Positions 8,091 through 14,737 of a stretch of 34,080 nucleotides of DNA are shown piece by piece. The number at the start of each line of letters is the position of its first letter. Position 1 is the first letter of the stretch. Both the position numbers and the translations under genes were made by a program. A model generated the notes under the pieces. It saw only the letters and a program-made list of their open reading frames with translations, was not told the DNA's origin and did no database searches. This DNA is from a virus, in IMG/VR virus record IMGVR_UViG_3300020205_001474, positions 1 to 34,080 of that record; one strand, given 5' to 3'.

Positions 8091-9686
8091 ATGCCACTTT
8101 GCCCGCAAATCACAATCACACCAGTCACAGTCACCACAACAGGCATGACTCAGACTTCTATCATTCCAATCGTGGCAGCCACAACCGAGGAGACCGACGA
8201 ACTCCAAACCGAAATCAACACGATTGAAGCATCTGTCAACGGCAAGAACCACATCTACCGCCAGGCCACAGCACCCGACGGCTCTGTCTATCCACTAACC
8301 GAGGGCGACGTTTGGTTTGACACAGACGACGGTAACAAGCAATACTACTGGACAGGCACGGCCTGGGTTTCAGTGCAAGATGCTGGAATCGCAGCAGCAG
8401 AAGCTGGAGCAGCAGCGGCAGTGGCCGCAGCAGCTGCAGCGGCAGCGGCAGCTACAGCAGCACAAACAACAGCTGACGGCAAAAACCGCATCTACCGCCA
8501 AACCACCATGCCGACTACTGGCCCATTTACTGAGGGCGATCTTTGGTTTGACACTGACGATGACAACAAGTTCTATAGATACACAAGCGGCGCTTTTTCT
8601 GCCTTCTCATTGGGAAACAACGCAATCGCAGACCTTTCTGCCACAAAACTCACAGCAGGCACGATTGATGCTTCAGTTATCACGGTTTCAAACATCAACG
8701 CTGGCAACATCTCAACTGGTTACTTAGCTGCTGGCCGTATACAAGCAGCATCTTTGGACGCTAGCGTACTTGTGGCGGGTTCAATCACAGCATCTCAAAT
8801 CGCTGCAGGCACCATCACTGGCTCAAAGATAGCGGCTGGCACCATCGTTGCTAGCAACATCGCCACTGCCACGATCACTGCAGATCAAATCGCAGGTGGC
8901 ACTATCACCGCAGCCGAAATCGCAGCTGAAACCATCACTGCAGCTGAAATCGCAGCAGACTCAATCACTGTGGACCGCTTGACAGCTGGCACACTTACTG
9001 CTTTCACACTCCAAACGTCAACTGGCGCTCGCAGAGTTACTGTGTCTGCGTCAACAAATGCCATTTCTTTCCGAGAAGCGAATAGCATAGTCGGGTATGT
9101 GGGTCCAGCCTCTATAAGCGGCGTCATCATGCATTATGGCGCGACTTTTACTCCAGCAGCTACTGCGTACCCCCACGCTTATGTTTCATCGGGAGCAGCT
9201 CAAATTGCTTATGACGCAACAACGTACGTTATTGCCAATTCCACTGGCGTCCAATTAAGTGGCGACGTTTACACACTGGCAGCATTTTACAACCAAGACT
9301 CTTCAACCAGCGCCAACGCCGCGAACACCCGCATGGACACTAACGGACGGACACGCCGCAGCACAGCTTCAAGCGCTCGCTTCAAAGAGGAGATCGTTAG
9401 CCTCTCTACAGTGGCAGACCTTGACCCAAGCAAGCTGCTGACCTTGCCGATTAGAGCATTCAAGTTCAAAGCAGACTACCTAGACGCCACAGACAACAGA
9501 TCTGGCGTGGTGGTGCCAGGGTTAATCGCTGAAGAAGTAGCAGAACACTACCCAATCGCCGCCGACCGTGGCAACGACGGGCTAGTTGAGAACTGGAACG
9601 AGCGCTTTGTTATTCCAGGCATGCTGGCATTAATTCAAGATCTGCACGCACGTGTAGAGTCGCTCGAGGGGGGCACAAATGGATAA
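8091..9686 (+). CDS. Tail fibre with C-terminal S74 intramolecular chaperone
   Basis: This 531-aa receptor-binding fibre candidate has several parts. Two copies of a small module (KN-IYRQ ... EGD-WFDTDD) lie at residues 52-80 and 131-157, separated by a polyalanine stretch at 100-125. Residues 185-300 carry repeats of the form AGTITASKIAAGTI, typical of thin fibre shafts. A beta-rich region follows, and from about residue 424 an S74 peptidase domain with SSARFKEEI (Ser427 and Lys432, the expected Ser-Lys dyad spacing). In this family the domain trimerises the fibre and then cleaves itself off. The end (PGMLALIQDLHARVESLEGG) is the usual coiled-coil exit. Confidence 0.85.
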   Translation: MPLCPQITITPVTVTTTGMTQTSIIPIVAATTEETDELQTEINTIEASVNGKNHIYRQATAPDGSVYPLTEGDVWFDTDDGNKQYYWTGTAWVSVQDAGIAAAEAGAAAAVAAAAAAAAAATAAQTTADGKNRIYRQTTMPTTGPFTEGDLWFDTDDDNKFYRYTSGAFSAFSLGNNAIADLSATKLTAGTIDASVITVSNINAGNISTGYLAAGRIQAASLDASVLVAGSITASQIAAGTITGSKIAAGTIVASNIATATITADQIAGGTITAAEIAAETITAAEIAADSITVDRLTAGTLTAFTLQTSTGARRVTVSASTNAISFREANSIVGYVGPASISGVIMHYGATFTPAATAYPHAYVSSGAAQIAYDATTYVIANSTGVQLSGDVYTLAAFYNQDSSTSANAANTRMDTNGRTRRSTASSARFKEEIVSLSTVADLDPSKLLTLPIRAFKFKADYLDATDNRSGVVVPGLIAEEVAEHYPIAADRGNDGLVENWNERFVIPGMLALIQDLHARVESLEGGTNG

Positions 9687-9825
9687 CACAACAGAGCTCG
9701 ACATCAATGTCGTCATCGCCGCACTAAGAGAGCAGATCGGTTTGCTAGCTCTAGACAAAGCGATGTTGACTGCGAGAATCGGAGATCTCGAAAAAGCACT
9801 CAAGGAGAAGAATGACCGTGAATGA
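9679..9825 (+). CDS. Small helical protein after the tail fibre
   Basis: This 48-aa ORF starts at ATG 9679, overlapping the fibre stop by 8 bases, and its end overlaps the next gene by 14 bases. The sequence is a single long amphipathic helix with heptad-like spacing (VVIAALREQIGLLALDKAMLTARIGDLEKALKEK), so a coiled coil is likely. Its ribosome site GAGGGGGG lies inside the fibre gene. It could be an assembly helper or a small lysis-region regulator; nothing identifies a function. Tight coupling suggests it is translated. Confidence 0.55.
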   Translation: MDNTTELDINVVIAALREQIGLLALDKAMLTARIGDLEKALKEKNDRE

Positions 9826-10015
9826 CTGGGCTGCACTGATACTTGCAGTTATATCGATACTGGGCTCGTTTGTCGTGGCCGTGCGTTGGCTTGTCAAGCA
9901 TTTCCTGAACGAACTGAAGCCGAACGGTGGTGCCAGTCTGCGAGACTCCGTTGACAGATTGGAGAGACAGATTGAAGAGATTTATAGCATTCTTATCAAT
10001 CGCGGCAAGCCTTAA
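9812..10015 (+). CDS. Small single-span membrane protein (holin or spanin-like candidate)
   Basis: This 67-aa protein has one N-terminal transmembrane segment (about residues 6-29, AALILAVISILGSFVVAVRWLV) followed by a charged helix. It sits at the start of the lysis cassette, preceded by AAGGAG at 9801-9806. Phage proteins of this shape near endolysins are often holins or regulators of lysis. The lipoprotein gene begins inside its 3' end in another frame, an arrangement also known for overlapping two-component spanins, although the host is probably Gram-positive. Function is inferred from shape and place only. Confidence 0.6.
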   Translation: MTVNDWAALILAVISILGSFVVAVRWLVKHFLNELKPNGGASLRDSVDRLERQIEEIYSILINRGKP

Positions 10016-10163
10016 CCTTCTTGCGGGTTGTGGGTACCAAGGCTGGGTTAGGTACCCGTGCCAAGAGTACAAGAACTGGGAAAACCCCGAATGTAAACCC
10101 CCGCAGTGCGTACCAACAGGCACCTGCACAACCGATCTAATACCACAGGAGAGCGATGGCTAG
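9972..10163 (+). CDS. Small cysteine-rich lipoprotein (TTG start)
   Basis: Starting at TTG 9972, 7 bases after GGAG (9961-9964), this frame gives a textbook lipoprotein signal: MKRF, a hydrophobic stretch and the lipobox LLAGC, with the acylated Cys at residue 20. The mature part is only about 44 aa, with several Cys and Pro and the pattern YPCQEY, NWENPECKPPQC, TGTCTTDL. An upstream ATG in frame (9927) would spoil the signal peptide and has no good ribosome site. Similar tiny lipoproteins occur in lysis regions of aquatic phages. It might act in envelope disruption or superinfection exclusion; this is not shown. Confidence 0.7.
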   Translation: MKRFIAFLSIAASLNLLAGCGYQGWVRYPCQEYKNWENPECKPPQCVPTGTCTTDLIPQESDG

Positions 10164-10431
10164 AGCAAGGTTCACAAATGAACAACTAAAGGCGAGATTA
10201 ATCGTTTTCATTGGCGTCGTTTTAGCGCTTGTTTTTTTAGGCTCCGTCTTTGGCATTCTGTGGGCACTGATATTCGTGACGCAACCGCTAGGCGACCAAG
10301 CACCAAACGACAGAGCTTTCATTGAGTTGTTAACCACACTCACTGTCTTTTTGACGGGCAGCTTGGGTGCGATGCTTGCAAGTAATGGACTTAAAGACAA
10401 AAACAGAACCACTGAAGGGGAAAACGAATGA
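10156..10431 (+). CDS. Putative holin, two transmembrane segments
   Basis: This 91-aa protein has a short basic N-terminus, a first membrane segment (about residues 15-41) and a second (about 57-78), and ends in a charged tail. Two spans with a charged C-terminus directly upstream of, and overlapping by 4 bases, the endolysin gene fit a class II-type holin that releases the endolysin. The start overlaps the lipoprotein stop, with AGGAGAG ahead of ATG. Other small membrane proteins in this cassette (9812 and 10901) compete for the role. Confidence 0.65.
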   Translation: MARARFTNEQLKARLIVFIGVVLALVFLGSVFGILWALIFVTQPLGDQAPNDRAFIELLTTLTVFLTGSLGAMLASNGLKDKNRTTEGENE

Positions 10432-10901
10432 CGCAACTCAAAGAAATCGCCGACAAGTACGTCGGCTACACAGAAGGTGCCAACAACGACACTAGCTTTG
10501 GCAAGTGGTTCGGACTCAACAATCAGCCGTGGTGCGCGATGTCGGCATCAAAGATCTACCACGAAGCAGGGCTGATTGACACTGTCGCTCCAAAGAGCAA
10601 GTCAAAAGGCTTTGCCTCTTGTGATGAGTGGCTCAAGTATTTGACCAAGAACAACCAGCTGGTTCCAATCGGGCAAGCACAACAAGGCGATCTGGTCTTT
10701 TTCCAGTTCGACGATGACGCACAACCTGATCACGTCGGCATTGTCCGTTGGCACAACACAGCGCTGAAGTACGTCAATGTTTGGGAAGGCAACACTAGCG
10801 CCGACGCCAAGGGCAGCCAATCCAATGGCGACGGCTTCTACGTTAAAAAGCGCACTTACAAGACCATCATGGCAATCGCAAGACCAAAAAAAGGAGCATA
10901 A
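10428..10901 (+). CDS. Endolysin, CHAP-type peptidoglycan hydrolase
   Basis: This 157-aa protein has the hallmarks of a CHAP amidase/endopeptidase. The N-terminal block is EGANNDTSFGKWFGLNNQPW, followed by the catalytic Cys in PWCAMSAS (Cys37) and the catalytic His in PDHVGIVRWHN (about residue 104). A helix with the AG pattern lies between them. The family cuts cell-wall peptide bridges or the amide link at the end of infection. There is no signal peptide and no separate wall-binding domain, so it should depend on the neighbouring holin. The small size is common for phages of tiny actinobacteria. Confidence 0.85.
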   Translation: MTQLKEIADKYVGYTEGANNDTSFGKWFGLNNQPWCAMSASKIYHEAGLIDTVAPKSKSKGFASCDEWLKYLTKNNQLVPIGQAQQGDLVFFQFDDDAQPDHVGIVRWHNTALKYVNVWEGNTSADAKGSQSNGDGFYVKKRTYKTIMAIARPKKGA

Positions 10902-11125
10902 TGAACACCGCATCTATCCCACCAGTCATCATGACTTACCTGAGAGCAGCGGCAGCAGCCGTAGCAGCTCTTTATATGACAGACCCAAACCGCCCCATTC
11001 GGGACTACGCGGCCGCGGGACTGGCAGCCGTCCTTGGACCTATCCTGAAGGCGATCGACCCTAAGGAAAAGCAGTTCGGCATTGGCTCCGACGAGTTTGA
11101 AGCGAATAAGAACGTAGCCGAGTAA
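10901..11125 (+). CDS. Small membrane-associated protein after endolysin (holin-like candidate)
   Basis: This 74-aa protein starts at TAATG, overlapping the endolysin stop. It has an Ala-rich hydrophobic helix (about residues 12-26), then a PNRPIRDYAAAGLAAVLGPILKAIDP segment and an acidic tail. It resembles small proteins found after the lysin in many actinophages, often listed as holins, though it has no strong second transmembrane segment. It is the last gene of the late operon: a clear intrinsic terminator follows 12 bases after its stop. Confidence 0.5.
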   Translation: MNTASIPPVIMTYLRAAAAAVAALYMTDPNRPIRDYAAAGLAAVLGPILKAIDPKEKQFGIGSDEFEANKNVAE

Positions 11126-11137
11126 CCAGCTTTAAAC

Positions 11138-11178
11138 AAGACCCCCACCACTGGCACCCCCAGCGGTGGGGGTCTTTT
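11138..11178 (+). terminator. Intrinsic terminator of the late (structure and lysis) operon
   Basis: A 12-bp perfect stem pairs 11138-11149 (AAGACCCCCACC) with 11165-11176 (GGTGGGGGTCTT), with a 15-base loop, and the descending arm runs directly into TTTT (11175-11178). This is a classic rho-independent terminator at the end of the lysis genes, just ahead of the early promoter. Confidence 0.92.
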
Positions 11179-11230
11179 GCTATGTGACGAACAAGACACA
11201 CGACACGCCGACACGCATTATGCCGCTGTA

Positions 11231-11260
11231 TTGACAGCGTATACACGGGCGTGATTTACT
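11231..11260 (+). promoter_or_regulatory. Early promoter P1 with operator-like inverted repeat
   Basis: The -35 box is TTGACA (11231-11236), with an 18-base spacer and a -10 candidate TTTACT (11255-11260). The -35 lies inside the inverted repeat TGTAT-N9-ATACA, which could be a repressor or activator site. The same 23-base core plus flanks recurs at 12265. Between P1 and the first gene, CGGGAA-AGG-TTCCCG (11274-11288) forms a small hairpin just ahead of the AAGGAAGG ribosome site. The promoter is inferred from consensus and duplication. Confidence 0.75.
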
Positions 11261-11302
11261 TATCTCATAAGGACGGGAAAGGTTCCCGAAAGGAAGGCAC
11301 AA

Positions 11303-11614
11303 ATGAACGGAATCGCAACACCAACAGCACTAAAGATCGACGAAGCAGTTCTGCTAGTAATCGCAGACGGCGAGTGCGCAGTCCCATCGGAGAATCCATT
11401 CGGTGGCGTTGACACTTGGCTAGAAGGCCAAGCTGGCCTTTTGACTGATAGCAAAGGCCGCCAGTACCTTGCAGAAGGCGTTCGTCTTGCAACTGATGAC
11501 GAGACCATCAGCGTCATCAAGTTCGTAGGCAAGGGGTTAGTCGCAAGCAAAGTTACACTTGACGGCGACGTCTCAGTCGAGCTTTTGGCTCAAATCGTGA
11601 AGGGGCTACTCTAA
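11303..11614 (+). CDS. Hypothetical protein, first gene of the P1 early operon
   Basis: This 103-aa protein is not recognised. It is acidic, with a hydrophobic start (ALKIDEAVLLVIADGECAVPSENPFGGVDTWLEGQ), and beta-rich with a short helical end. No Cys cluster or catalytic motif is evident. It has a strong AAGGAAGG ribosome site and lies directly after promoter P1, so it is probably made early and in quantity, a position where phages often keep host-takeover or anti-defence proteins. The next gene overlaps its stop at TAATG. Confidence 0.7.
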   Translation: MNGIATPTALKIDEAVLLVIADGECAVPSENPFGGVDTWLEGQAGLLTDSKGRQYLAEGVRLATDDETISVIKFVGKGLVASKVTLDGDVSVELLAQIVKGLL

Positions 11615-11778
11615 TGATGCTATACGCAGCTCGCATTTGGAAAGACAAGCAGTGGCACGTTGTTCGCTTCTACGACACTTATGAAGCGGCCGAGTTTTTC
11701 GCTAGCAGTATGCTGAGCAAGTCAGAGTGGGACGTCAAGGCCATGACCCTTGAGAATGCAAACCAGGTGGGGGCATAA
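11614..11778 (+). CDS. Small early protein, unknown
   Basis: This 54-aa ORF starts at ATG 11614 in a TAATG overlap with the previous stop; a second in-frame ATG follows at 11617. The sequence is aromatic and mixed charge (YAARIWKDKQWHVVRFYDTYEAAEFFASSML). It resembles small beta-alpha proteins that pair a strand with a helix, but no family is recognised. It lies in the P1 operon with translational coupling on both sides. Confidence 0.6.
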   Translation: MMLYAARIWKDKQWHVVRFYDTYEAAEFFASSMLSKSEWDVKAMTLENANQVGA

Positions 11779-11779
11779 C

Positions 11780-11956
11780 ATGGGCGCAATCAAAGAGCTA
11801 TTCATCGAAATGCAGGACGAAATGAACGAAGTTGCCAAGCAGATCAACTTCGCAACCGAGGACGGCGACCCCGACCTTCTTTACGACACTCTGATCGAGT
11901 GCACCGCCAAGCTGGCGGTAGTCACCCGCCGCTATCACAGGCTGTACAGCAAATGA
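11780..11956 (+). CDS. Small helical early protein, unknown
   Basis: This 58-aa protein starts at ATG 11780, preceded by GGTGGGGG at 11766-11773; an in-frame ATG at 11750 lies inside the upstream gene and is less likely. The protein is almost entirely helical and acidic in the first half (IKELFIEMQDEMNEVAKQINF) with a basic helix at the end (AVVTRRYHRLYSK). It overlaps the next gene by 4 bases (ATGA). No function is recognised. Confidence 0.6.
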   Translation: MGAIKELFIEMQDEMNEVAKQINFATEDGDPDLLYDTLIECTAKLAVVTRRYHRLYSK

Positions 11957-12108
11957 CCGCCTTAGAGCTAACACCCGAGGAGTTTGAGTTAGTCTTGGGT
12001 GGGCTAGGCTCGTTAATCCAAGACAGACGTTATAGCTCAAACCGCCAGTACGAGGCTCAGTTGCTTGCTAAGAAGCTGTGGGCGATTAAAGAGGCCCCAA
12101 GTGAGTGA
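11953..12108 (+). CDS. Small early protein, unknown
   Basis: This 51-aa protein starts at ATG 11953 in an ATGA overlap. It is a helical protein (LELTPEEFELVLGGLGSLIQD ... QLLAKKLWAIKE). Short proteins with a TPEEFELVLGGL-like opening recur in actinophage early regions but have no assigned role. It is coupled to both neighbours by overlap. Confidence 0.6.
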   Translation: MTALELTPEEFELVLGGLGSLIQDRRYSSNRQYEAQLLAKKLWAIKEAPSE

Positions 12109-12232
12109 GCCGATACTTGAGGACGACCATGCCAGGGGCTATGGCGACGTCTGCGAGATCTGCGACGAAATGGCGCATTTCTGCGTCTGCGGCCAACCCG
12201 ACACCATGGAAGAGGCTGCGTTTGAGGTGTGA
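12101..12232 (+). CDS. Tiny zinc-ribbon-like protein (GTG start)
   Basis: This 43-aa ORF starts at GTG 12101, overlapping the previous stop by 8 bases, with GAGG at 12091-12094. It carries a CEIC pair and a CVC cluster (four Cys plus nearby His), suggesting one bound zinc. The protein is otherwise acidic. It is the last gene of the first early operon. It could be a small DNA- or protein-binding factor. Confidence 0.5.
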   Translation: MSEPILEDDHARGYGDVCEICDEMAHFCVCGQPDTMEEAAFEV

Positions 12233-12264
12233 TGAATCTCACACGACACGCATATTGCTCTGTA

Positions 12265-12294
12265 TTGACAGCGTATACACGGATGCAATAGACT
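12265..12294 (+). promoter_or_regulatory. Early promoter P2, near-copy of P1
   Basis: TTGACA (12265-12270) is followed by an 18-base spacer and TAGACT (12289-12294). The surrounding DNA repeats P1: GACACGCAT upstream, the core CTGTATTGACAGCGTATACACGG, and CTTATC-CATAAG downstream. The TGTAT-N9-ATACA inverted repeat around the -35 is conserved. It lies in the only real gap between early genes and precedes 12324 with AGGAAGGAG as ribosome site. Confidence 0.75.
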
Positions 12295-12323
12295 TATCCC
12301 ATAAGCTCAGGAAGGAGCCCAAA

Positions 12324-12557
12324 ATGAACAGCAAAAGCAAGAAGGTACTAGTAGGAAGCGAGACCGTGACAGTCACGATCTGCTTGACAGAGGACGAAGG
12401 ACTTGACATCAATGATGGTGGCAAATGGCTTCTGATATGCGAGGACCACAGCTCAATCATTCAAGACACTAACAAGCGTCGCCTTTGGGGCGCAGCTGAT
12501 GAGGTATCAGACTGGTGCGAGAGCTGCCGCATTAACGACCGTGTGACGGTGGCATAA
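12324..12557 (+). CDS. Early protein with Cys pairs, unknown (first gene of P2 operon)
   Basis: This 77-aa protein has a beta-rich start (VLVGSETVTVTICLTEDEGLDI), a central WLLICEDHSSIIQDTNKRR segment and a WCESCR motif near the end, so a small zinc site is possible. ATG 12324 is chosen because it follows AGGAAGGAG (12309-12317); the frame is open further upstream, but that would run through promoter P2. The pattern of CEDH, later R, and WCxxC is seen in small actinophage early proteins of unknown role. Confidence 0.65.
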   Translation: MNSKSKKVLVGSETVTVTICLTEDEGLDINDGGKWLLICEDHSSIIQDTNKRRLWGAADEVSDWCESCRINDRVTVA

Positions 12558-12697
12558 TGACAAAAGCTGAAATCAAAGAGCTGATCGAGTTGAATCTCGT
12601 CAAAGAGAACGGCATGTACTTTTGGAATCGCGCTTTTGTTGGCACGACCAAAGCCAAAGCGATCGAAACCGTCATGCGTATCGGAGCAGCCAAATGA
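12557..12697 (+). CDS. Tiny early protein, unknown
   Basis: This 46-aa ORF starts in a TAATG overlap and ends in an ATGA overlap with the next gene. It has an N-terminal helix (TKAEIKELIELNLV), a short hairpin region and a second helix (TKAKAIETVMRIG). It may be a mini winged-helix or a protein-protein adaptor, but no family is recognised. Coupling at both ends argues for real expression. Confidence 0.5.
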   Translation: MTKAEIKELIELNLVKENGMYFWNRAFVGTTKAKAIETVMRIGAAK

Positions 12698-12843
12698 ACG
12701 GCGCTCGCGAGTATTTGAAGGAGTTCACATCTGCCAGGTGCGCAACAGACCAGCACGACCGCTGTACCAAAGTCGCCCACATGGGTGCGTTTCCAAGCCG
12801 TCGCCGTCCGTGCGACTGCGATTGTCATAAGGGGGAGAAATGA
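12694..12843 (+). CDS. Tiny Cys/His-rich protein, probable zinc binder
   Basis: This 49-aa protein starts at ATG 12694 (ATGA overlap). Five Cys and three His lie in the pattern RCATDQHDRC and PCDCDCHKGEK, so it probably binds zinc. The CDCDCH ending is a recurrent feature of small actinophage proteins. The middle is basic (FPSRRRP). It could bind nucleic acid or a host protein; no function is known to me. Confidence 0.6.
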   Translation: MNGAREYLKEFTSARCATDQHDRCTKVAHMGAFPSRRRPCDCDCHKGEK

Positions 12844-13010
12844 TGCAGATTAAGCAAATGGCCAACACTGGCGCCTGGCAGATCTCAGATGTGGTCACCA
12901 ATGGGCAGACCAGCTGGGTTGAGATTCGGACTTTCTACGGCATTGACGAGAAGCAAGCGATCGCCAGCTTTTACAATGCGGTTTGGTCAATGGGGTGGCA
13001 ACCACTATGA
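12840..13010 (+). CDS. Small early protein, unknown
   Basis: This 56-aa protein has two adjacent in-frame ATGs (12840 and 12843); the first overlaps the previous stop. GGGGGAGA at 12831-12838 serves as ribosome site. The sequence pattern strand-strand-helix (WQISDVVTNGQTSWVEIRTFYG then EKQAIASFYNAVWSMG) suggests a compact beta-beta-alpha fold. It overlaps the next gene by 4 bases. No family is recognised. Confidence 0.55.
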   Translation: MMQIKQMANTGAWQISDVVTNGQTSWVEIRTFYGIDEKQAIASFYNAVWSMGWQPL

Positions 13011-13162
13011 CTGCAAAAGCTAAGGCGAATATAGAGCTGAAGAAGCTCATGGATTGGCACCTGCACCAAGCAGCCGAGTGCCGCACAGCCGATGAAGTTG
13101 GCGAGCGCGATTTCCATATTTGGGCTGCTACACTGATTTCAATGGTTAGGGAGATACGATGA
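13007..13162 (+). CDS. Small helical early protein, unknown
   Basis: This 51-aa all-helical protein includes ANIELKKLMDWHLHQAAECR and FHIWAATLISMVREIR. It starts and ends in ATGA overlaps. It resembles other small helical ORFs of actinophage early regions. No DNA-binding motif is evident. Confidence 0.5.
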   Translation: MTAKAKANIELKKLMDWHLHQAAECRTADEVGERDFHIWAATLISMVREIR

Positions 13163-13308
13163 AGCTGACAAAGCGGGGCAAGCGAGTTCGAGCTGTTGCT
13201 ATTCTAGCGGCGGCTGTAGCGATTTGGTATGTGTCAGGGCATGTGTGGTGGGTCGGAGATCACTACTGCTGGGGCACGATGACTGAGTGTTTTTTGGGAA
13301 AGGAATAG
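13159..13308 (+). CDS. Small inner-membrane protein
   Basis: This 49-aa protein has a strongly basic start (KLTKRGKRVRA), one transmembrane helix (about residues 12-25) and a short outer part with WWVGDHYCWG and two Cys. The positive-inside rule predicts an N-terminus in the cytoplasm. Proteins of this kind are common in actinophage early regions and may act in superinfection exclusion, but this is unproven. The start is an ATGA overlap. Confidence 0.6.
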   Translation: MKLTKRGKRVRAVAILAAAVAIWYVSGHVWWVGDHYCWGTMTECFLGKE

Positions 13309-13455
13309 ATGAGTAACGAGACACCGATTCGCACTGTCCGAGTGAATGACAAGCTGTGGAAAGCTGCCAAGACGCAAGCCAAACGCAGCGACACCACCAT
13401 CTCTGAAGTTATCAATCAGGCTTTGCGGGATTTCACGTCCAAGAAGGCTTCATGA
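13309..13455 (+). CDS. Ribbon-helix-helix DNA-binding protein
   Basis: This 48-aa protein has the pattern of a CopG/Arc-type ribbon-helix-helix: a short beta strand (IRTVRVNDKLW), then a helix (KAAKTQAKRSD) and a second helix after the turn (TTISEVINQALRDFT). Dimers of this fold bind DNA operators. It overlaps the start of the adenylosuccinate lyase gene (ATGA). It is the only clear regulator candidate in the genome and might bind the TGTAT-N9-ATACA repeats at P1 and P2, which is inference. Confidence 0.7.
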   Translation: MSNETPIRTVRVNDKLWKAAKTQAKRSDTTISEVINQALRDFTSKKAS

Positions 13456-14702
13456 TAGCGCGGTACACCTCGAGCGACATGGCCGCTGTTTGGTCCGACG
13501 AAGCCAAGTATCAGACTTGGGCCGAGGTCGAAATCGCAGTGATGCGAGCACAGGGCAGGCACGGCGTTGTCGCTTCTGACTTGTGGAAGGCTCTGAAGCT
13601 GACCCTGTTGCCAACACCAGCGCAAGTCGCCGCGCAAGAGCAGATCTTGAAGCACGACCTGATGGCATTCCTCGAGGCTTGGCGGCTCAACACCGACAAC
13701 CGCGAACTGCACAGGTGGCTTCACTACGGGCTTACCAGCTCGGACATTGTGGAGACAGGCCAGGCGACTTTGCTAGCTGAAGCCAACTGGCTGATCTCAA
13801 ATGCGGGCTACCGCCTTCTAGATTCTTTAATCGATCACGCTTTCAAATATAAGGACACTAAGCGAAGCGGCCGCACTCACGGTCAATTCGCCGAACCCAC
13901 AACCTGGGGCTATCGGGTGGCGGATTTCGCATTCGCTATCGAACGGGGGCTCGAACGACTCGGCTACTCCTGCGGCGGGGTTCAGACTGCACACATCTCG
14001 GGACCGTTGGGCAACTATGCTCACACCCCGAGGAGCGTAGAGCTGGACGTAGCTAAGGAGATGGGACTAGCCGTGCCCGATAGCGCTACCCAGGTGTTGA
14101 TGAGAGACTCTCTCGGAGCCTGGGCTTATTCATTGGCCAGCCTTGCCACTATCTGCGAGGGTTTCGCTCTCGAGGTGCGGCACGGCCAGCGCTCTGAGGT
14201 GCAGGAGATCTTTGAAGGCAGGAGTGAAGGCCAAGAAGGCTCCAGCTCTATGCCCCACAAGGAGAACCCAATCACCGCTGAGAAGATCTGCGGCTTGGCC
14301 AAGATAGCCAGGTCGTACGTCATGCCACTCACCGAGGGCATCGCTTTGTGGCATGAACGAGACATCAGCCACTCATCTGTTGAGCGAATCGCTCTGCCCG
14401 ATCTGTGTGCTATCACCGAGCACATCTTGATTGAGACTGCTAAGATGGTGAACAACTTACGAATAAATGAAGCTGGCATGTTCGAGAACACCCGCCAGGG
14501 CAGTACGACCATGCTAAACAAATATATTCAAGAAGGTATGACTCGCAACGAGGCTTACCAAGCTGCAAAAAGCGGGCTCCGTGAGAACTGCCCGCCAGCC
14601 GACACCCAGCACACCTGGGACCTTTTGTCAATGCTGAAAATAGCTCTCAACGAGGCGCGTGTCATGAGCGGCGTGTCGCAGTCAGAAATCGGTCGCTCAT
14701 GA
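13452..14702 (+). CDS. purB: Adenylosuccinate lyase-like (PurB family)
   Basis: This 416-aa member of the fumarase/aspartase superfamily has the PurB signature SSSMPHKENP (about residues 262-271) and other hallmark blocks: HYGLTSSDIVET (with the first catalytic His), GRTHGQFAEPTTWG (second His) and LWHERDISHSSVERI. It is closest in layout to the B. subtilis type. The family removes fumarate from adenylosuccinate; together with PurZ it would turn 2-aminodeoxyadenylosuccinate into dZMP. In most B. subtilis-type PurBs the signature reads KRNP rather than KENP; E. coli has KVNP, so this is tolerated. Known Z phages usually rely on the host PurB, so a phage copy is unusual. It lies about 6 kb from purZ in the same early region. 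Confidence 0.92.
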   Translation: MIARYTSSDMAAVWSDEAKYQTWAEVEIAVMRAQGRHGVVASDLWKALKLTLLPTPAQVAAQEQILKHDLMAFLEAWRLNTDNRELHRWLHYGLTSSDIVETGQATLLAEANWLISNAGYRLLDSLIDHAFKYKDTKRSGRTHGQFAEPTTWGYRVADFAFAIERGLERLGYSCGGVQTAHISGPLGNYAHTPRSVELDVAKEMGLAVPDSATQVLMRDSLGAWAYSLASLATICEGFALEVRHGQRSEVQEIFEGRSEGQEGSSSMPHKENPITAEKICGLAKIARSYVMPLTEGIALWHERDISHSSVERIALPDLCAITEHILIETAKMVNNLRINEAGMFENTRQGSTTMLNKYIQEGMTRNEAYQAAKSGLRENCPPADTQHTWDLLSMLKIALNEARVMSGVSQSEIGRS

Positions 14703-14737
14703 TACACTTGGACCCTAACGGGGGAAGGAACCTAAAG

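Noticed and set aside
10032-10057. GGGTACC ... GGTACCC inverted repeat in the lipoprotein gene
   Set aside because: Lies within coding sequence with no T run or link to a start; nothing suggests a function.
13416-14521. - strand ORFs opposite the adenylosuccinate lyase
   Set aside because: Shadows of a firmly identified enzyme; no motifs and wrong orientation.
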